Below, piece by piece: positions 20,131-32,623 of a stretch of 43,529 nt of DNA. This DNA comes from Pseudomonadota bacterium (GTDB taxonomy: Bacteria; Pseudomonadota; Alphaproteobacteria; SHVP01): the NCBI GenBank assembly GCA_027622715.1, contig JAQBYN010000028.1, positions 1 through 43,529 of the forward strand. The letters run 5' to 3'. Within the stretch, counting starts at the first letter, position 1. Each line of letters begins with the position of its first letter. The notes beneath the pieces were generated by a model. That model made no database searches. It was not told where the DNA came from and saw nothing but the letters and a program-made list of their open reading frames with translations. The position numbers and the translations under genes are program-made.

Positions 20131-22332
20131 TCAGAGAAAGGAGTACGGGTCGATGTCGACGGCGACCCGTACGGTGCCTGGCACCCGGACGCGAGCCAGC
20201 CACTGCCGGATTACCGGTTGGATTGGGGCGCCTTTCTCGGCCTTGAGCAACAGACGAAAGCGAAACCGGCCGCGTAGTAGCGACAGCGGTGCCGGCGCTG
20301 GGCCGAGCACCTGAAGCTGGTCATAGTGCGGGGCGGCCCGTCGAAAGGCTGCGGCGGTTTGCCGCGCGGCATCCTCCGAACGGCTGGACACGATTAACGC
20401 GACCAGTCGCCCGAACGGCGGCATGCCGTGGACCCGTCGCTCTTCGAGTTCGCGCCGAATGAAATCATCGCGCCGACCCGAGGCAAGCGCCGCCAGAACC
20501 GGATGCTCCGGCAAATGGGACTGCAAGAACACCTGTCCGACGCGGCGCTCGCGGCCCGCACGACCGGACACCTGGGACAACAGTTGGTACGTCTTTTCTG
20601 CCGCCCGGAGATCGCCACCAGCAAGGCCTAGGTCGGCGTCGATCACGCCAACAAGGGTTAGGAGCGGAAAGTGGAACCCTTTGGCGATGACCTGAGTGCC
20701 GATCAGTAAATCGATTTCGTGATTCTCGATAGCGGCAATGAGTTCTGCCGCTCGGGCGGGCCCGGTGAGCGTGTCGCTCGCAAGAACGGCGACGCGCGCT
20801 TCGGGGATGCGTTCGGCAACCTCTTCGGCAAGGCGCTCCACGCCAGGACCGCACGCGGCAAATTTGCCAACCGCCTCACACGACGGGCAGGCCTCTGGAA
20901 CGGCCATACCGAAGTCGCAATGGTGGCACCGCAGCCGCGCACGGTGGCGGTGTTCGACCAACCATGCCTGGCAATTCGGGCACTGAAAGCGGTGACCGCA
21001 GGCCCGGCACAACGTCAGCGGCGCATAGCCGCGCCGATTCAAGAACAGAAGAACTTGTTCGCCTGATTCGATAGTTTGGTGAACGTGTTCCTCAAGAACC
21101 GCCGATATCCACCGCCCCGCCGGAAGCTGCTCGGCTCTCATGTCCACAATAGACAGCGTTGGCAATTCGGCCCCGCCGTGTCGTTCCGGCAGGAGGAGGT
21201 GCTCGAACTTGTTGGTTTCGGCGTTTACCACGGTCTCAAGCGACGGCGTCGCCGACACCAAGACGACGGGGCACTTTTCCAGTTGCGCCCGAACGACAGC
21301 CATGTCCCGCGCGTTGTAGGCAACGCCTTCTTCTTGTTTGAACGATGTGTCGTGTTCTTCGTCCACGACGATCAAGCCGAGATCGTGAAACGGTAGGAAG
21401 AGCGCGGAACGCGCACCAACCACGACCGATACACGCCCCTCCGAGACGGCGCGCCAAACCCGTCGGCGCTCGGGTTGCGACAAGTCCGAATGCCACTGCG
21501 CCGGCATCACCCCGAATCGCTCGGCAAAACGGTCGAGCCATTGTGCGGTGAGCGCGATCTCGGGCAAAAGCACCAATGTCGGGCGATTGCCTCGAAGCGC
21601 TTCGGCGACGGCTTCAAAATAGACCGACGTTTTGCCCGAGCCCGTGACCCCCTCCAGTAATACCGGCGCAAACGCTCGAGCCGCGACCTTTGCGGTGAGG
21701 TCCGCTGCAGCGGCGGCTTGATCGGGTGAGAGGACTTGCGGTCCGAAATCGGGCTGCGGGGATTCAAAGGACCGCTCGGCTGGAACCTCGTGGCCGATCA
21801 ATACCCCGGCATCGGCAAGGCCTTTGATAACCCCGGAACTAACCGCAGCTTGTTCAGCGAGATCGGTACTGCGCCGCGGCACGCCGTCTTTGGCCACGTC
21901 CAGGACCCGTTGTCTGGCCGGTGTCACGCGCTCAGGCATGACGGGACCGGCAACGAACACCGTGTCTGTAGGGGCGGATGCGAGCGCGTCGGGTACCGAA
22001 ATTGCCATGCGCAAAACGCTGCCTGCCGGCGACACCGTATAGGCAGCGACCCAATCGATGAGGCGCCGCAGCGTCGCGGTCAGCGGGATCGCCGGTAGAA
22101 CGGCATAGACGGCCTTTAGCTTTGCCGCCTCGACCGGCAGCCCGGAAGCATCGCCTTCATCCCAAACAACGCCGATGACCTCTCGCGAGCCCAAGGGGAC
22201 CTTAACGATCGATCCGACACCCGCCGCCATATCAGATGGCACCAGGTAGTCATACGGTGCCCCAAGCGGGAGCGGCACCAGGACTTTGACGCGTTGGCGA
22301 CTGTCACCAGAACTGGTGCCCGAATCATGCAT
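20131..22332 (-). CDS. priA: Primosomal protein N' (replication restart helicase PriA)
   Basis: PriA is a 3'-5' DNA helicase that recognises stalled forks and reloads the replisome. The N-terminal DNA-binding domain begins VKVLVPLPLGAPYDYLVP. The helicase core has VTGSGKTSVYF (Lys234) and DEEHD. A zinc module of eight cysteines in four CxxC pairs (CRAC, CPNC, CHHC, CPSC) follows, then GTQVIAKGFHFPLLTLVGV and QVSGRAGR. I place the start at ATG 22332 (733 residues). A TTG at 22368 is in frame but would put the inverted repeat at 22339-22361 inside the coding sequence. It is divergent from the transaldolase gene. Confidence 0.95.
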   Translation of the reverse strand: MHDSGTSSGDSRQRVKVLVPLPLGAPYDYLVPSDMAAGVGSIVKVPLGSREVIGVVWDEGDASGLPVEAAKLKAVYAVLPAIPLTATLRRLIDWVAAYTVSPAGSVLRMAISVPDALASAPTDTVFVAGPVMPERVTPARQRVLDVAKDGVPRRSTDLAEQAAVSSGVIKGLADAGVLIGHEVPAERSFESPQPDFGPQVLSPDQAAAAADLTAKVAARAFAPVLLEGVTGSGKTSVYFEAVAEALRGNRPTLVLLPEIALTAQWLDRFAERFGVMPAQWHSDLSQPERRRVWRAVSEGRVSVVVGARSALFLPFHDLGLIVVDEEHDTSFKQEEGVAYNARDMAVVRAQLEKCPVVLVSATPSLETVVNAETNKFEHLLLPERHGGAELPTLSIVDMRAEQLPAGRWISAVLEEHVHQTIESGEQVLLFLNRRGYAPLTLCRACGHRFQCPNCQAWLVEHRHRARLRCHHCDFGMAVPEACPSCEAVGKFAACGPGVERLAEEVAERIPEARVAVLASDTLTGPARAAELIAAIENHEIDLLIGTQVIAKGFHFPLLTLVGVIDADLGLAGGDLRAAEKTYQLLSQVSGRAGRERRVGQVFLQSHLPEHPVLAALASGRRDDFIRRELEERRVHGMPPFGRLVALIVSSRSEDAARQTAAAFRRAAPHYDQLQVLGPAPAPLSLLRGRFRFRLLLKAEKGAPIQPVIRQWLARVRVPGTVRVAVDIDPYSFL

Positions 22333-22338
22333 GCGATA

Positions 22339-22361
22339 CACTTTGCCAGCAGCGCAAAGTG
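22339..22361 (+). repeat. Inverted repeat in the priA-transaldolase intergenic region
   Basis: CACTTTGC (22339-22346) and GCAAAGTG (22354-22361) are perfect 8-bp arms around a 7-base centre. The repeat lies between the two divergent genes, 7 bases from the priA ATG and 48 bases before the transaldolase ATG. It could be an operator for either gene or a hairpin in the priA leader; no T-run follows on either side. Confidence 0.5.
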
Positions 22362-22409
22362 ACGCCAACCAGGCCGTGACAATCGCTCGGCAAAACGATC
22401 AAGGATTCA

Positions 22410-23063
22410 ATGCAGTTTTTTGTCGACACCGCCGATATCGATGACATTCGCGATCTGGCGGCGACCGGACTTCTAGACGGGGTCACGACGAATCCATCCC
22501 TTGTTGCAAAAAGCGGGCGCGACTTTTTCGACGTTCTCAAAGACATCTGTGCGGTTGTCGAGGGGCCGGTCAGTGCGGAGGTTACCGCGACGGACCATGA
22601 AACGATGATCGCGCAAGGCCGAAAATTGGCCGCAATCGCGGACAACATAACAGTCAAAGTACCGCTGACGTGGGAGGGCTTGAAAGCCTGCCGGGCGCTT
22701 CGCGGTGACGGCACAATGGTGAACGTGACCTTATGTTTCTCGGCGACCCAGGCCCTTTTAGCCGCCAAGGCCGGCGCCACGTTCGTCTCCCCGTTTGTCG
22801 GTCGGTTGGACGATATCGGGCAAGACGGCATGCAGTTGATCCAAGACATCCGAACCGTTTACGACAACTACACGGCACTGGATACAAAAGTGCTGGTTGC
22901 ATCAATTCGCCATCCGACACACGTTCTCCAGTCGGCCTTGATCGGCGCGGACGTGTGTACGGTACCCCCCGACATTTTGCGAAAACTCGCGCAACATCCG
23001 TTGACCGATAAAGGCTTGGCCGCGTTCCTCGCCGACTGGCAGTCGACGGGGCAGGATATATAG
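22410..23063 (+). CDS. Small transaldolase / fructose-6-phosphate aldolase family protein
   Basis: This is a class I aldolase of the short transaldolase subfamily (TalC/MipB/FSA), acting in the non-oxidative pentose phosphate pathway or as a fructose-6-phosphate aldolase. The 217-residue protein has [36 protein letters not shown] and the Schiff-base lysine Lys83 in NITVKVPLT. It also has [20 protein letters not shown] and [11 protein letters not shown]. Transaldolase and aldolase activities cannot be separated confidently from these motifs. AAGGA lies 5 bases before the ATG. DUF484 follows after 8 bases. Confidence 0.93.
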   Translation: MQFFVDTADIDDIRDLAATGLLDGVTTNPSLVAKSGRDFFDVLKDICAVVEGPVSAEVTATDHETMIAQGRKLAAIADNITVKVPLTWEGLKACRALRGDGTMVNVTLCFSATQALLAAKAGATFVSPFVGRLDDIGQDGMQLIQDIRTVYDNYTALDTKVLVASIRHPTHVLQSALIGADVCTVPPDILRKLAQHPLTDKGLAAFLADWQSTGQDI

Positions 23064-23071
23064 GTGGGTCT

Positions 23072-23770
23072 ATGACCAGTTCCGAACCCCGGACACCAGC
23101 AAAACCCCGCCAACCAAGCGCAAAGGCAGTCGCCGAGTTTCTCACTGCCAATCCGTCCTTTCTCGTCGATCACCCGGAGCTAATTGGCGTCTTGGCGCCG
23201 CCGTCACAAAGCGGGTTAGACGGCGTCTTGGATATGCAGCAGTTCATGATCGAACGGCTACAGACCGAGTTGCGCGACCTTCGATCAAGCCAACGTGATT
23301 TATTGTCGGCAAGCCGCGTCAACCTCTCAAGCCAGGAACGCATTCATGCCGCTGTGCTGGCGGTCATTGAGGCGCGAACCCTTGAAGACATCGGGCGGAT
23401 TGTTGCAGAGGACTACCGATCGATCCTCGACGTTTCGACGTCGGCGCTGTGTTTCGAAGAACCCGGGCAAAGCAAGCTGCACAACATTATCTCTCTGAAC
23501 CCAGGAACGATCCGACAGATGATGGGTGATCGCAGCATTCTTCTTCGACACGATATTGCCGGTGACGAGCGCCTCTATGGCAGCGACGCCGACAAGGTCC
23601 GCTCAGATGCCCTGGTGCATCTGAATGTCGGCAAAGACGGACCCAACGGACTTCTTGCGCTCGGCAGCCTTGAACCGGACCGCTTTCATCCGGGCCAAGG
23701 GACTGAATTACTCGGATTCATGGCGCGCGCGATAACCGGTTCGTTGCGTGCCGGACTCAATGCCGCGTAG
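23072..23770 (+). CDS. DUF484 family protein
   Basis: This is a 232-residue cytosolic protein of the DUF484 family, which has a GAF-like fold and an uncharacterised role. The N-terminal segment AVAEFLTANPSFLVDHPEL and the short coiled region (DMQQFMIERLQTELRDLRSS) are typical. The C-terminal half has HLNVGKDGPNGLLALGS. DUF484 sits directly upstream of xerC in many proteobacteria, and here it overlaps xerC (stop at 23768-23770, xerC ATG at 23760). The function is unknown; linkage to chromosome dimer resolution is only contextual. Confidence 0.9.
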   Translation: MTSSEPRTPAKPRQPSAKAVAEFLTANPSFLVDHPELIGVLAPPSQSGLDGVLDMQQFMIERLQTELRDLRSSQRDLLSASRVNLSSQERIHAAVLAVIEARTLEDIGRIVAEDYRSILDVSTSALCFEEPGQSKLHNIISLNPGTIRQMMGDRSILLRHDIAGDERLYGSDADKVRSDALVHLNVGKDGPNGLLALGSLEPDRFHPGQGTELLGFMARAITGSLRAGLNAA

Positions 23771-24725
23771 CAATTCTGCGGTCGACCATAGGGCCGCAAT
23801 TTTTGCGCAACAGGACGCGGCGGAAGCAGTCGGCGATTTTCTCCACTCCCTTGGAAACGAGCGAAACTATTCGCCGCACACGATTGCTGCCTACCAGCGC
23901 GACCTAACGGGATTCTTTGCCTTCGCGCAGGACCACCTGGGGGCGCCCGCAAGCCTGGCCGACCTATCAAACTTCACGGTCTCGGACTTTCGAAGCTTTC
24001 TCGCCAAACGCCGCGGTGATGGGGTAGCGGGAACGTCGCTCGGGCGATCCCTCTCTGCGCTGAGAAGTTTCTTTCACCACCTAGACCGGAATGGCACGGT
24101 TTCGAATCAGGCGATCCGCCTCGTGAAACGACCGAAAACGCCGCACGCAATCCCCAAACCGTTGAGCAAGGAAGCAGCGCGCGCCAGCATTGAAACGATC
24201 GATACCCTCGATGTTCTGCCTTGGGTAGCGGCGCGCGATACCGCCATTCTCACCCTGCTCTATGGCTGCGGCTTGCGGATATCGGAGGCCTTGAACCTTG
24301 AACGGCGCGACGCGCCGCTGCGGGACGCCATGCGAATTACCGGCAAAGGCAACAAGGAGCGCGTGGTCCCGGTCCTCGTCGTTGTTGCGGACGCCGTGGA
24401 CCGCTACCTAGAACTCTGCCCCTTTGAATTGACGGCGAGCGGCCCCTTGTTTGTGGGTGTCCGAGGCAAGCGGCTGAATGCCGGCGTGATCCAGCGCCAG
24501 ATGCGCCAAACGCGGATCGCACTTGGCCTGCCTGACACCGCGACGCCCCACGCGTTGCGGCACAGCTTTGCGACACACTTGCTGTCGAGCGGCGGCGACC
24601 TGCGGAGCATTCAGGAACTTCTTGGCCACGCCTCGCTGTCGACCACCCAGCGCTACACGGAAGTGGACACCGACCAAATGAAGCGCGTTTACCAAAAAGC
24701 GCACCCACGCGCAGAAACCGGCTGA
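23760..24725 (+). CDS. xerC: Tyrosine recombinase XerC
   Basis: With XerD it resolves chromosome dimers at dif. The 321-residue protein has the N-terminal SAM-like core-binding domain (FLHSLGNERNYSPHTIAAYQ) and a complete catalytic set: Arg173 (CGLRISEAL), Lys196 (GKGNKER), His264 and Arg267 (HALRH), His290 (LGHASLSTTQ) and Tyr299. The conserved DUF484 partner and housekeeping neighbours mark it as XerC, not an island integrase. A GTG at 23748 would add four residues; neither start has a clear ribosome site. It ends 3 bases from the convergent hydrolase gene. Confidence 0.93.
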   Translation: MPRSNSAVDHRAAIFAQQDAAEAVGDFLHSLGNERNYSPHTIAAYQRDLTGFFAFAQDHLGAPASLADLSNFTVSDFRSFLAKRRGDGVAGTSLGRSLSALRSFFHHLDRNGTVSNQAIRLVKRPKTPHAIPKPLSKEAARASIETIDTLDVLPWVAARDTAILTLLYGCGLRISEALNLERRDAPLRDAMRITGKGNKERVVPVLVVVADAVDRYLELCPFELTASGPLFVGVRGKRLNAGVIQRQMRQTRIALGLPDTATPHALRHSFATHLLSSGGDLRSIQELLGHASLSTTQRYTEVDTDQMKRVYQKAHPRAETG

Positions 24726-24728
24726 AGC

Positions 24729-25730
24729 TTAGTCGTCAGGCCCAGCCCGACCTTCTTCACTGATGGCAATGCCGTCGGCAATATTGGGCAGCATATCGTC
24801 AAGCCAAACACGGGCCGCAACGTCGCCATTGACGAACGAATCGAGAAAGGCGGTCGTAATAGCTTTGATGAGGTTCAAGTGGCGCGCGTCCAATGGCCTG
24901 GGTTCACGCCGCGGTCCGCCAAAAACCGCGTGATCGCCGCCGTCGAGAATCACCAAGTATTTTTGCGCCTCAGTAGTGAGGTCGTAGGCATTGCGCCGCT
25001 CCTGCGCTGCCAATTCCGTGACCACCCCAACATCCTTGGTGCCGGTCATATGGAGGGTTGGAATCCGAATGCTCGAGAAGGACCGTTGTTGCGCATTACG
25101 AAACGCCGGTGGGCTAAGCGCAATCGATGCAACAAGCCGGTCGTCGCCGAGGTTTAGGGGCGCCCTCGCCGGGAGAAAAAACGTGACCCCCGCAGACGCC
25201 AACGCCGTAAAAGCGCCAAAGGAATGCCCGGCGACGGCAATCCGGTTTGGGTCAATCGAATGGGGCACCGCATCAACGTCGAGCGGTGCGGACAGAAGCC
25301 GGTCCACCGCGAAGCGAACATCTTGCGGCCGATCCGCGGCCGCCTGGGCGCTCGCTGCCGCTTTTTCGATCGCCTGCCGCGCTTCAGATTGAGACAGGCC
25401 GCGCCAAATCTCGATGTCGCTACCGGCATGTTGAAGATGGACAGCTAGGTAACCGTGACTTGCCCAGTGTCGGCCCAAGTAGCTGAGGCCGTCACGCGAT
25501 CCACCGACACCGTGCGAGACGATCACAACGGGCAAATTTGTTGCCACGTCGGCGGGGGCATAAATCTTGACCGGAATAATCCGGTCCCGCTTCAGATCTC
25601 GCCACTCGGCGGTCGATTCTCGAATTGGATGATTGCCTAGATCGGCCTTGTAGAGGTCGCCGTCACCCGCGCTGGCGGGATCGACAAACGCGCCCGCCAC
25701 GAGAAAAACGACAAGCGCCAATCGTTTCAT
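24729..25730 (-). CDS. Secreted alpha/beta hydrolase (chlorophyllase / PAF-acetylhydrolase-like)
   Basis: This is a 333-residue exported hydrolase with a clear signal peptide (MKRLALVVFLVAGAFVDPASA). The alpha/beta fold shows VVIVSHGVGGSRDGLSYLG (oxyanion region), the nucleophile Ser170 in AGHSFGAF, the likely acid Asp233 (TGTKD) and His267 (GGDHAVFGG), a complete triad. The overall pattern resembles chlorophyllase/platelet-activating-factor acetylhydrolase-type esterases; the substrate is unknown. It lies 48 bases downstream of lpdA on the same strand with no visible terminator, so it may be transcribed with the TCA genes. Confidence 0.85.
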   Translation of the reverse strand: MKRLALVVFLVAGAFVDPASAGDGDLYKADLGNHPIRESTAEWRDLKRDRIIPVKIYAPADVATNLPVVIVSHGVGGSRDGLSYLGRHWASHGYLAVHLQHAGSDIEIWRGLSQSEARQAIEKAAASAQAAADRPQDVRFAVDRLLSAPLDVDAVPHSIDPNRIAVAGHSFGAFTALASAGVTFFLPARAPLNLGDDRLVASIALSPPAFRNAQQRSFSSIRIPTLHMTGTKDVGVVTELAAQERRNAYDLTTEAQKYLVILDGGDHAVFGGPRREPRPLDARHLNLIKAITTAFLDSFVNGDVAARVWLDDMLPNIADGIAISEEGRAGPDD

Positions 25731-25778
25731 AATCGTAACACGGGCGAACGCCGGAAAAGCCGTCGGACGACGGTGGTG

Positions 25779-27185
25779 TCAGATATGGATCGCGTGGCCC
25801 GCGACGGCCAGGGCCGCTTCTTTCATGCCTTCGGAGAGCGTGGGGTGGGCATGGCAGGTCGCCGCGATATCCTCAGCAGAGCCACCAAATTCCATGCACA
25901 ACACAGCCTCGTGAATCAATGTGCCCGCGTCCGGCCCGATGATGTGAACGCCCAAGACGGCGTCGGTCTTGGCATCTGCCAGGATTTTGATGAACCCGTC
26001 GGTCGCACCGCTGACTTTGGCACGTGATACGGCCATGAACGGAAACTTGCCGACGTTGTAGGCGATGCCGTCCTTCTTCAGATCTTCTTCGTTGCGCCCA
26101 ACCGTCGCGACCTCGGGCGTCGTGTATACGACACCGGGGACCTTGCCGTAATCGACCATGGCGTGACGACCGTGCAGCATCTCGACGCAAGCAACGCCGT
26201 CCTCAGATGCCTTGTGTGCCAGCATCGGCCCACGGATGACGTCGCCGATCGCGTAGATACCATCAACGGATGTCTTGTAAGTTTCGTCGACATCGATGAA
26301 CCCGTGGGCGTCGCTTTTGACGCCAAGGCCTTCTAGGCCGAGGCCATCGGTAAAAGGTTTTCGGCCGATCGATACCAGAACAACGTCGGCACTGAGATCT
26401 TCCGCCTCACCGCCACCCGCGGGGGCGACCGTTAGAGTCACGCCGGATTTGGACGATTTTGCTTTGGTAACCTTGCTGCCCAAGCGAAAGGTGAGGCCTT
26501 GCTTGGTCAAAACACGCTGCAGGTGTTTGGCCACTTCGCCGTCCATACCTGGCACGATGCGGTCCAGATATTCAACGACTGTAACATCGGCGCCGAGCCG
26601 GCTCCAGACCGAGCCCATTTCGAGGCCGATGTAGCCGCCGCCAACCACGATCATCTTCTTGGGCACTGCCGACAAGGAGAGCGCGCCGGTCGAGGAGACA
26701 ATCCGCTTTTCGTCGATGTCGACGCCGGGCAACGACGCGACCTCTGACCCGGTGGCGACAATAATCGTTTTCGCCGTCAGCTCGGTTTTGCCGTTGGGGC
26801 CAGTCACCGTCACTTTGCCCGGGGCGGAGATCGAACCAACGCCCTCGAGGCGTTCTATTTTGCTCTTCTTGAGTAGAAACGCGATACCTTTGGTCAGATC
26901 CTCCACCACCTTGTCTTTGCGTGCCAGCATCTTGCCAAGATCAAGCGCGACCTTAGTCGCATTGATGCCATGGGCGGCGAGCCCATGCTGTGCTTCGGCG
27001 AAGAGTTCGGAGCTTTGGAGAAGCGCTTTCGATGGTATGCACCCGACGTTGAGGCACGTACCACCGAGGCTGCCACGGCTTTCGATGCAGGCGACGGTGC
27101 TGCCCATTTGGGCGGCGCGAATCGCGGCGACGTACCCGCCAGGGCCGCCGCCGATTACTACAATGTCATAACGCGCGTCTGTCAT
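25779..27185 (-). CDS. lpdA: Dihydrolipoyl dehydrogenase (E3)
   Basis: It reoxidises the dihydrolipoyl group of the 2-oxoglutarate dehydrogenase complex, passing electrons through FAD to NAD. The start is ATG 27185 (MTDARYDIVVIGGGPGG), with GGAAGGA upstream; a GTG at 27218 is upstream in frame but less typical. The redox cysteines are Cys44 and Cys49 in GGTCLNVGCIPSK. The NAD-binding VVGGGYIGLEMGSVWSRLG, the YAIGDVI flavin motif and the C-terminal HAHPTLSEGMKEAAL catalytic histidine segment are all present. It has 468 residues and no lipoyl domain of its own. The lipocalin-like gene ends 14 bases upstream. Confidence 0.97.
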   Translation of the reverse strand: MTDARYDIVVIGGGPGGYVAAIRAAQMGSTVACIESRGSLGGTCLNVGCIPSKALLQSSELFAEAQHGLAAHGINATKVALDLGKMLARKDKVVEDLTKGIAFLLKKSKIERLEGVGSISAPGKVTVTGPNGKTELTAKTIIVATGSEVASLPGVDIDEKRIVSSTGALSLSAVPKKMIVVGGGYIGLEMGSVWSRLGADVTVVEYLDRIVPGMDGEVAKHLQRVLTKQGLTFRLGSKVTKAKSSKSGVTLTVAPAGGGEAEDLSADVVLVSIGRKPFTDGLGLEGLGVKSDAHGFIDVDETYKTSVDGIYAIGDVIRGPMLAHKASEDGVACVEMLHGRHAMVDYGKVPGVVYTTPEVATVGRNEEDLKKDGIAYNVGKFPFMAVSRAKVSGATDGFIKILADAKTDAVLGVHIIGPDAGTLIHEAVLCMEFGGSAEDIAATCHAHPTLSEGMKEAALAVAGHAIHI

Positions 27186-27199
27186 GCCGTCCTTCCAAG

Positions 27200-27625
27200 T
27201 TAAGTCTGCTTCTCCCACACCAAAACACCGGCGCTTTCGCCGCCCCCGGCTATTTCAGGATCGGTCGATAGGGTCATTCGATTGCCAGTCAGTTCAATCT
27301 TTCGGCGGAGTTCCTTACCCACCCAGTTGGGAAAGAAGCTTGCCTCGGGGTGGTGATAGAGGGTGCCGTCCCGCCATTCGTATCGTCCCGCATAGGAGAC
27401 GAATTGGGCGGCACCGCGCATCCGTTCTTCTGGGGTTCCATATACGTCCCCCGACTCAAACGCCTGCCGGCCGCCCGGCATGAGAATCGCCTGCATGTAA
27501 CCGTCGGCCGTATAGGTTAACCGACCGACCGGTGCGTCGCCCATGGGCTGTGTGACACGACCATCGGAAAACCGGCGCTCAACGGAAACGAGCGCCCAGG
27601 TGCCGACAATGGCTTCAGCTATCAT
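27200..27625 (-). CDS. Lipocalin-like domain protein
   Basis: This is a 141-residue protein resembling the small lipocalin-like family (PF13924 type). It has IVGTWALVSVERRFSDG at the N-terminus, GRLTYTADGYMQAILM and YAGRYEWRDGTLYHHPE. There is no signal peptide, so it should be cytosolic. Family members form a small beta barrel presumed to bind a hydrophobic ligand; no activity is established that I can name. It sits between odhB (24 bases) and lpdA (14 bases), inside the oxoglutarate dehydrogenase gene set, so it is almost certainly cotranscribed with it. Confidence 0.82.
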   Translation of the reverse strand: MIAEAIVGTWALVSVERRFSDGRVTQPMGDAPVGRLTYTADGYMQAILMPGGRQAFESGDVYGTPEERMRGAAQFVSYAGRYEWRDGTLYHHPEASFFPNWVGKELRRKIELTGNRMTLSTDPEIAGGGESAGVLVWEKQT

Positions 27626-27649
27626 CGCACCACAGGGCCCGAGACCGGC

Positions 27650-28837
27650 CTACATGTCCAGTAGGATACGCTGCGGGTCTTCAATGCATTCTTTGACGCG
27701 CACCAGGAACATCACCGCTTCGCGGCCGTCGATGACCCGGTGGTCGTAGGACAACGCCAGGTACATCATTGAGCGGATCACGACGGCATCATTGACGACA
27801 ATTGGCCGCTTCTCGATTTTGTGCATACCGAGAATTGCCGACTGCGGCGGATTAATGATTGGCGTCGACAACAGCGAGCCAAAGACACCGCCGTTGGAGA
27901 TCGTAAAAGTGCCGCCGGTTAAGTCTTCCATGGCGAGTTTGCCGTCCCGCGCCCGGCGACCGTAGTCCGTGATGGATTGCTCAATGACTGCAAAAGACAA
28001 TTGGTCGACATCGCGAAGCACGGGTACGACAAGACCTTGGGGCGCCGACACGGCAACGCCGATGTCGTAATAGTTCTTGTAGACGATCTCATCGCCATCG
28101 ATCTCTGCGTTAACCGACGGCAGTTCACGTAGGGCGATCACGCTAGCTTTGGCAAAAAACGACATGAAACCGAGGCGGACGCCGTGCTTTTTCTCGAAGG
28201 TGTCGCGGTAGTCCGCGCGCACCTTTAACAATGCACTCATGTCGACCTCGTTGAAGGTCGTCAGAATGGCGGCCGTATTTTGTGCTTCTTTCAGGCGTTG
28301 CGCGATTCGCTGCCGAAGGCGGCTCATACGCACCCGTTCTTCCCGCGGACCCCGCGCGGCCGAATCGGATCCGGCGGTCTTCAAATGACTCAACACATCA
28401 CCTTTTGTCAGACGGCCGCCCTTGCCCGATCCGCTGACTTTCGAGGCGTCAAGATCGTTTTCGGCAACCAGTCGGCGCACTGAAGGCGCCTGTGTTTGGG
28501 CCGCTGCAGGCGCCTGGGCTGCGGGTTGTTTGGCTGGGGCGGCGCCGGCGTCGGCCTTTGGCGCCGCAGCGGTTTTAGGTTTGGCCGCGGCCGGGCCGGC
28601 ACCTTCAGTGATCGCGCCCAACAGCGCGCCCACTTCGACATTCGTGCCTTCGGTCGCGACGATTTCGCTAAGCGTCCCGGCTGACGCGGCGGGCACCTCA
28701 ACCGTCACCTTGTCGGTTTCGAGTTCGACCAGCGGCTCGTCGGCGGCAACCGCCTCGCCGACGGCTTTGAACCACTTCGAAACGGTTGCTTCACTGACCG
28801 ATTCGCCAAGTGCCGGCACTCTTATTTCGACTGTCAT
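27650..28837 (-). CDS. odhB: 2-oxoglutarate dehydrogenase E2 (dihydrolipoyl succinyltransferase)
   Basis: This is the core of the 2-oxoglutarate dehydrogenase complex and transfers succinyl to CoA. The start is ATG 28837 ([14 protein letters not shown]), 10 bases after sucA; the open frame runs further up but only as antisense-like sequence inside sucA. The lipoyl domain covers residues 2-76 with the lipoylated Lys43 in [11 protein letters not shown]. An Ala/Pro/Lys linker follows, then the E3-binding domain near 123-158 ([18 protein letters not shown]). The catalytic domain ends with [13 protein letters not shown]. It has 395 residues, the normal size with a single lipoyl domain. Confidence 0.97.
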   Translation of the reverse strand: MTVEIRVPALGESVSEATVSKWFKAVGEAVAADEPLVELETDKVTVEVPAASAGTLSEIVATEGTNVEVGALLGAITEGAGPAAAKPKTAAAPKADAGAAPAKQPAAQAPAAAQTQAPSVRRLVAENDLDASKVSGSGKGGRLTKGDVLSHLKTAGSDSAARGPREERVRMSRLRQRIAQRLKEAQNTAAILTTFNEVDMSALLKVRADYRDTFEKKHGVRLGFMSFFAKASVIALRELPSVNAEIDGDEIVYKNYYDIGVAVSAPQGLVVPVLRDVDQLSFAVIEQSITDYGRRARDGKLAMEDLTGGTFTISNGGVFGSLLSTPIINPPQSAILGMHKIEKRPIVVNDAVVIRSMMYLALSYDHRVIDGREAVMFLVRVKECIEDPQRILLDM

Positions 28838-28847
28838 CGGGATCCAC

Positions 28848-31706
<2,859 letters not shown>

Positions 31707-31744
31707 ATTATTTGGCGCGTCGCGCGCGCCCTCCGTCAGCGGCG

Positions 31745-32623
31745 TTAGCCGCGCTTAAGCAGATCAAGAAGCGTGGTGCCCATCGCCGCCGGCGATTCCG
31801 TCACCGTGATCCCGGCGGATTTCATGGCATCGATCTTGTCGTCAGCGCCACCTTTCCCACCTGAAATGATAGCACCTGCATGCCCCATCCGACGACCCGG
31901 CGGCGCGGTCCGACCGGCGATGAAGCCAACCACAGGCTTCTTGTGATTTGCGTCCTTGATGAGCTGAGCGCCCTCTTCCTCGTCGCTCCCACCGATTTCG
32001 CCAATCATTACGATCGATTCGGTGGCCGGATCGGCAAGGAACAACTCCAAGCAATCGACAAAATTGGTGCCATTGACCGGATCGCCGCCAATACCGATGC
32101 AGGTCGATTGCCCGAGGCCGGCGGCAGTGGTCTGCGCCACAGCCTCGTAGGTCAAGGTTCCCGAGCGCGAGACAATTCCGACCGAACCAGCCTTGTGGAT
32201 GTGACCGGGCATGATCCCGATCTTGCACGCCCCCGGGGTGATAACGCCGGGACAGTTGGGGCCGATAAGGCGCGACCCGGAATTATTAAGCGCGCGCTTC
32301 ACGTCGACCATGTCGAGAACAGGAATACCTTCGGTGATGCAGATGATCAGCGCCACCCCGGCATCGACCGCCTCTAGAATCGCGTCAGCGGCGAACGGCG
32401 GCGGGACATAGATAACCGAGGCGTCGACCCCGACTTTACCGACGGCTTCAGCGACCGTATCGAAAACGGGCAAGCCAAGGTGTTGTGATCCGCCCTTTCC
32501 AGGCGTTACGCCACCCACCATTTTGGTGCCATAGGCGATGGCCTGTTCGGAATGAAAGGTTCCTTGAACCCCGGTGAACCCCTGGCATATCACCTTGGTG
32601 TTTGAATCGACCAGAACAGCCAT
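31745..32623 (-). CDS. sucD: Succinyl-CoA ligase, alpha subunit
   Basis: It carries the phosphohistidine and the CoA site of succinyl-CoA ligase. The 292-residue protein begins [18 protein letters not shown]. It has [26 protein letters not shown] and [12 protein letters not shown], and the active-site histidine near residue 245 in [13 protein letters not shown]. Its ATG abuts the sucC stop directly (TAA then ATG), so the two subunits are made together. Confidence 0.98.
   Translation of the reverse strand: MAVLVDSNTKVICQGFTGVQGTFHSEQAIAYGTKMVGGVTPGKGGSQHLGLPVFDTVAEAVGKVGVDASVIYVPPPFAADAILEAVDAGVALIICITEGIPVLDMVDVKRALNNSGSRLIGPNCPGVITPGACKIGIMPGHIHKAGSVGIVSRSGTLTYEAVAQTTAAGLGQSTCIGIGGDPVNGTNFVDCLELFLADPATESIVMIGEIGGSDEEEGAQLIKDANHKKPVVGFIAGRTAPPGRRMGHAGAIISGGKGGADDKIDAMKSAGITVTESPAAMGTTLLDLLKRG

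Noticed and set aside
23748-24725. Tyrosine recombinase as a sign of a mobile element
   Set aside because: Motifs and the DUF484 neighbour identify it as housekeeping XerC.
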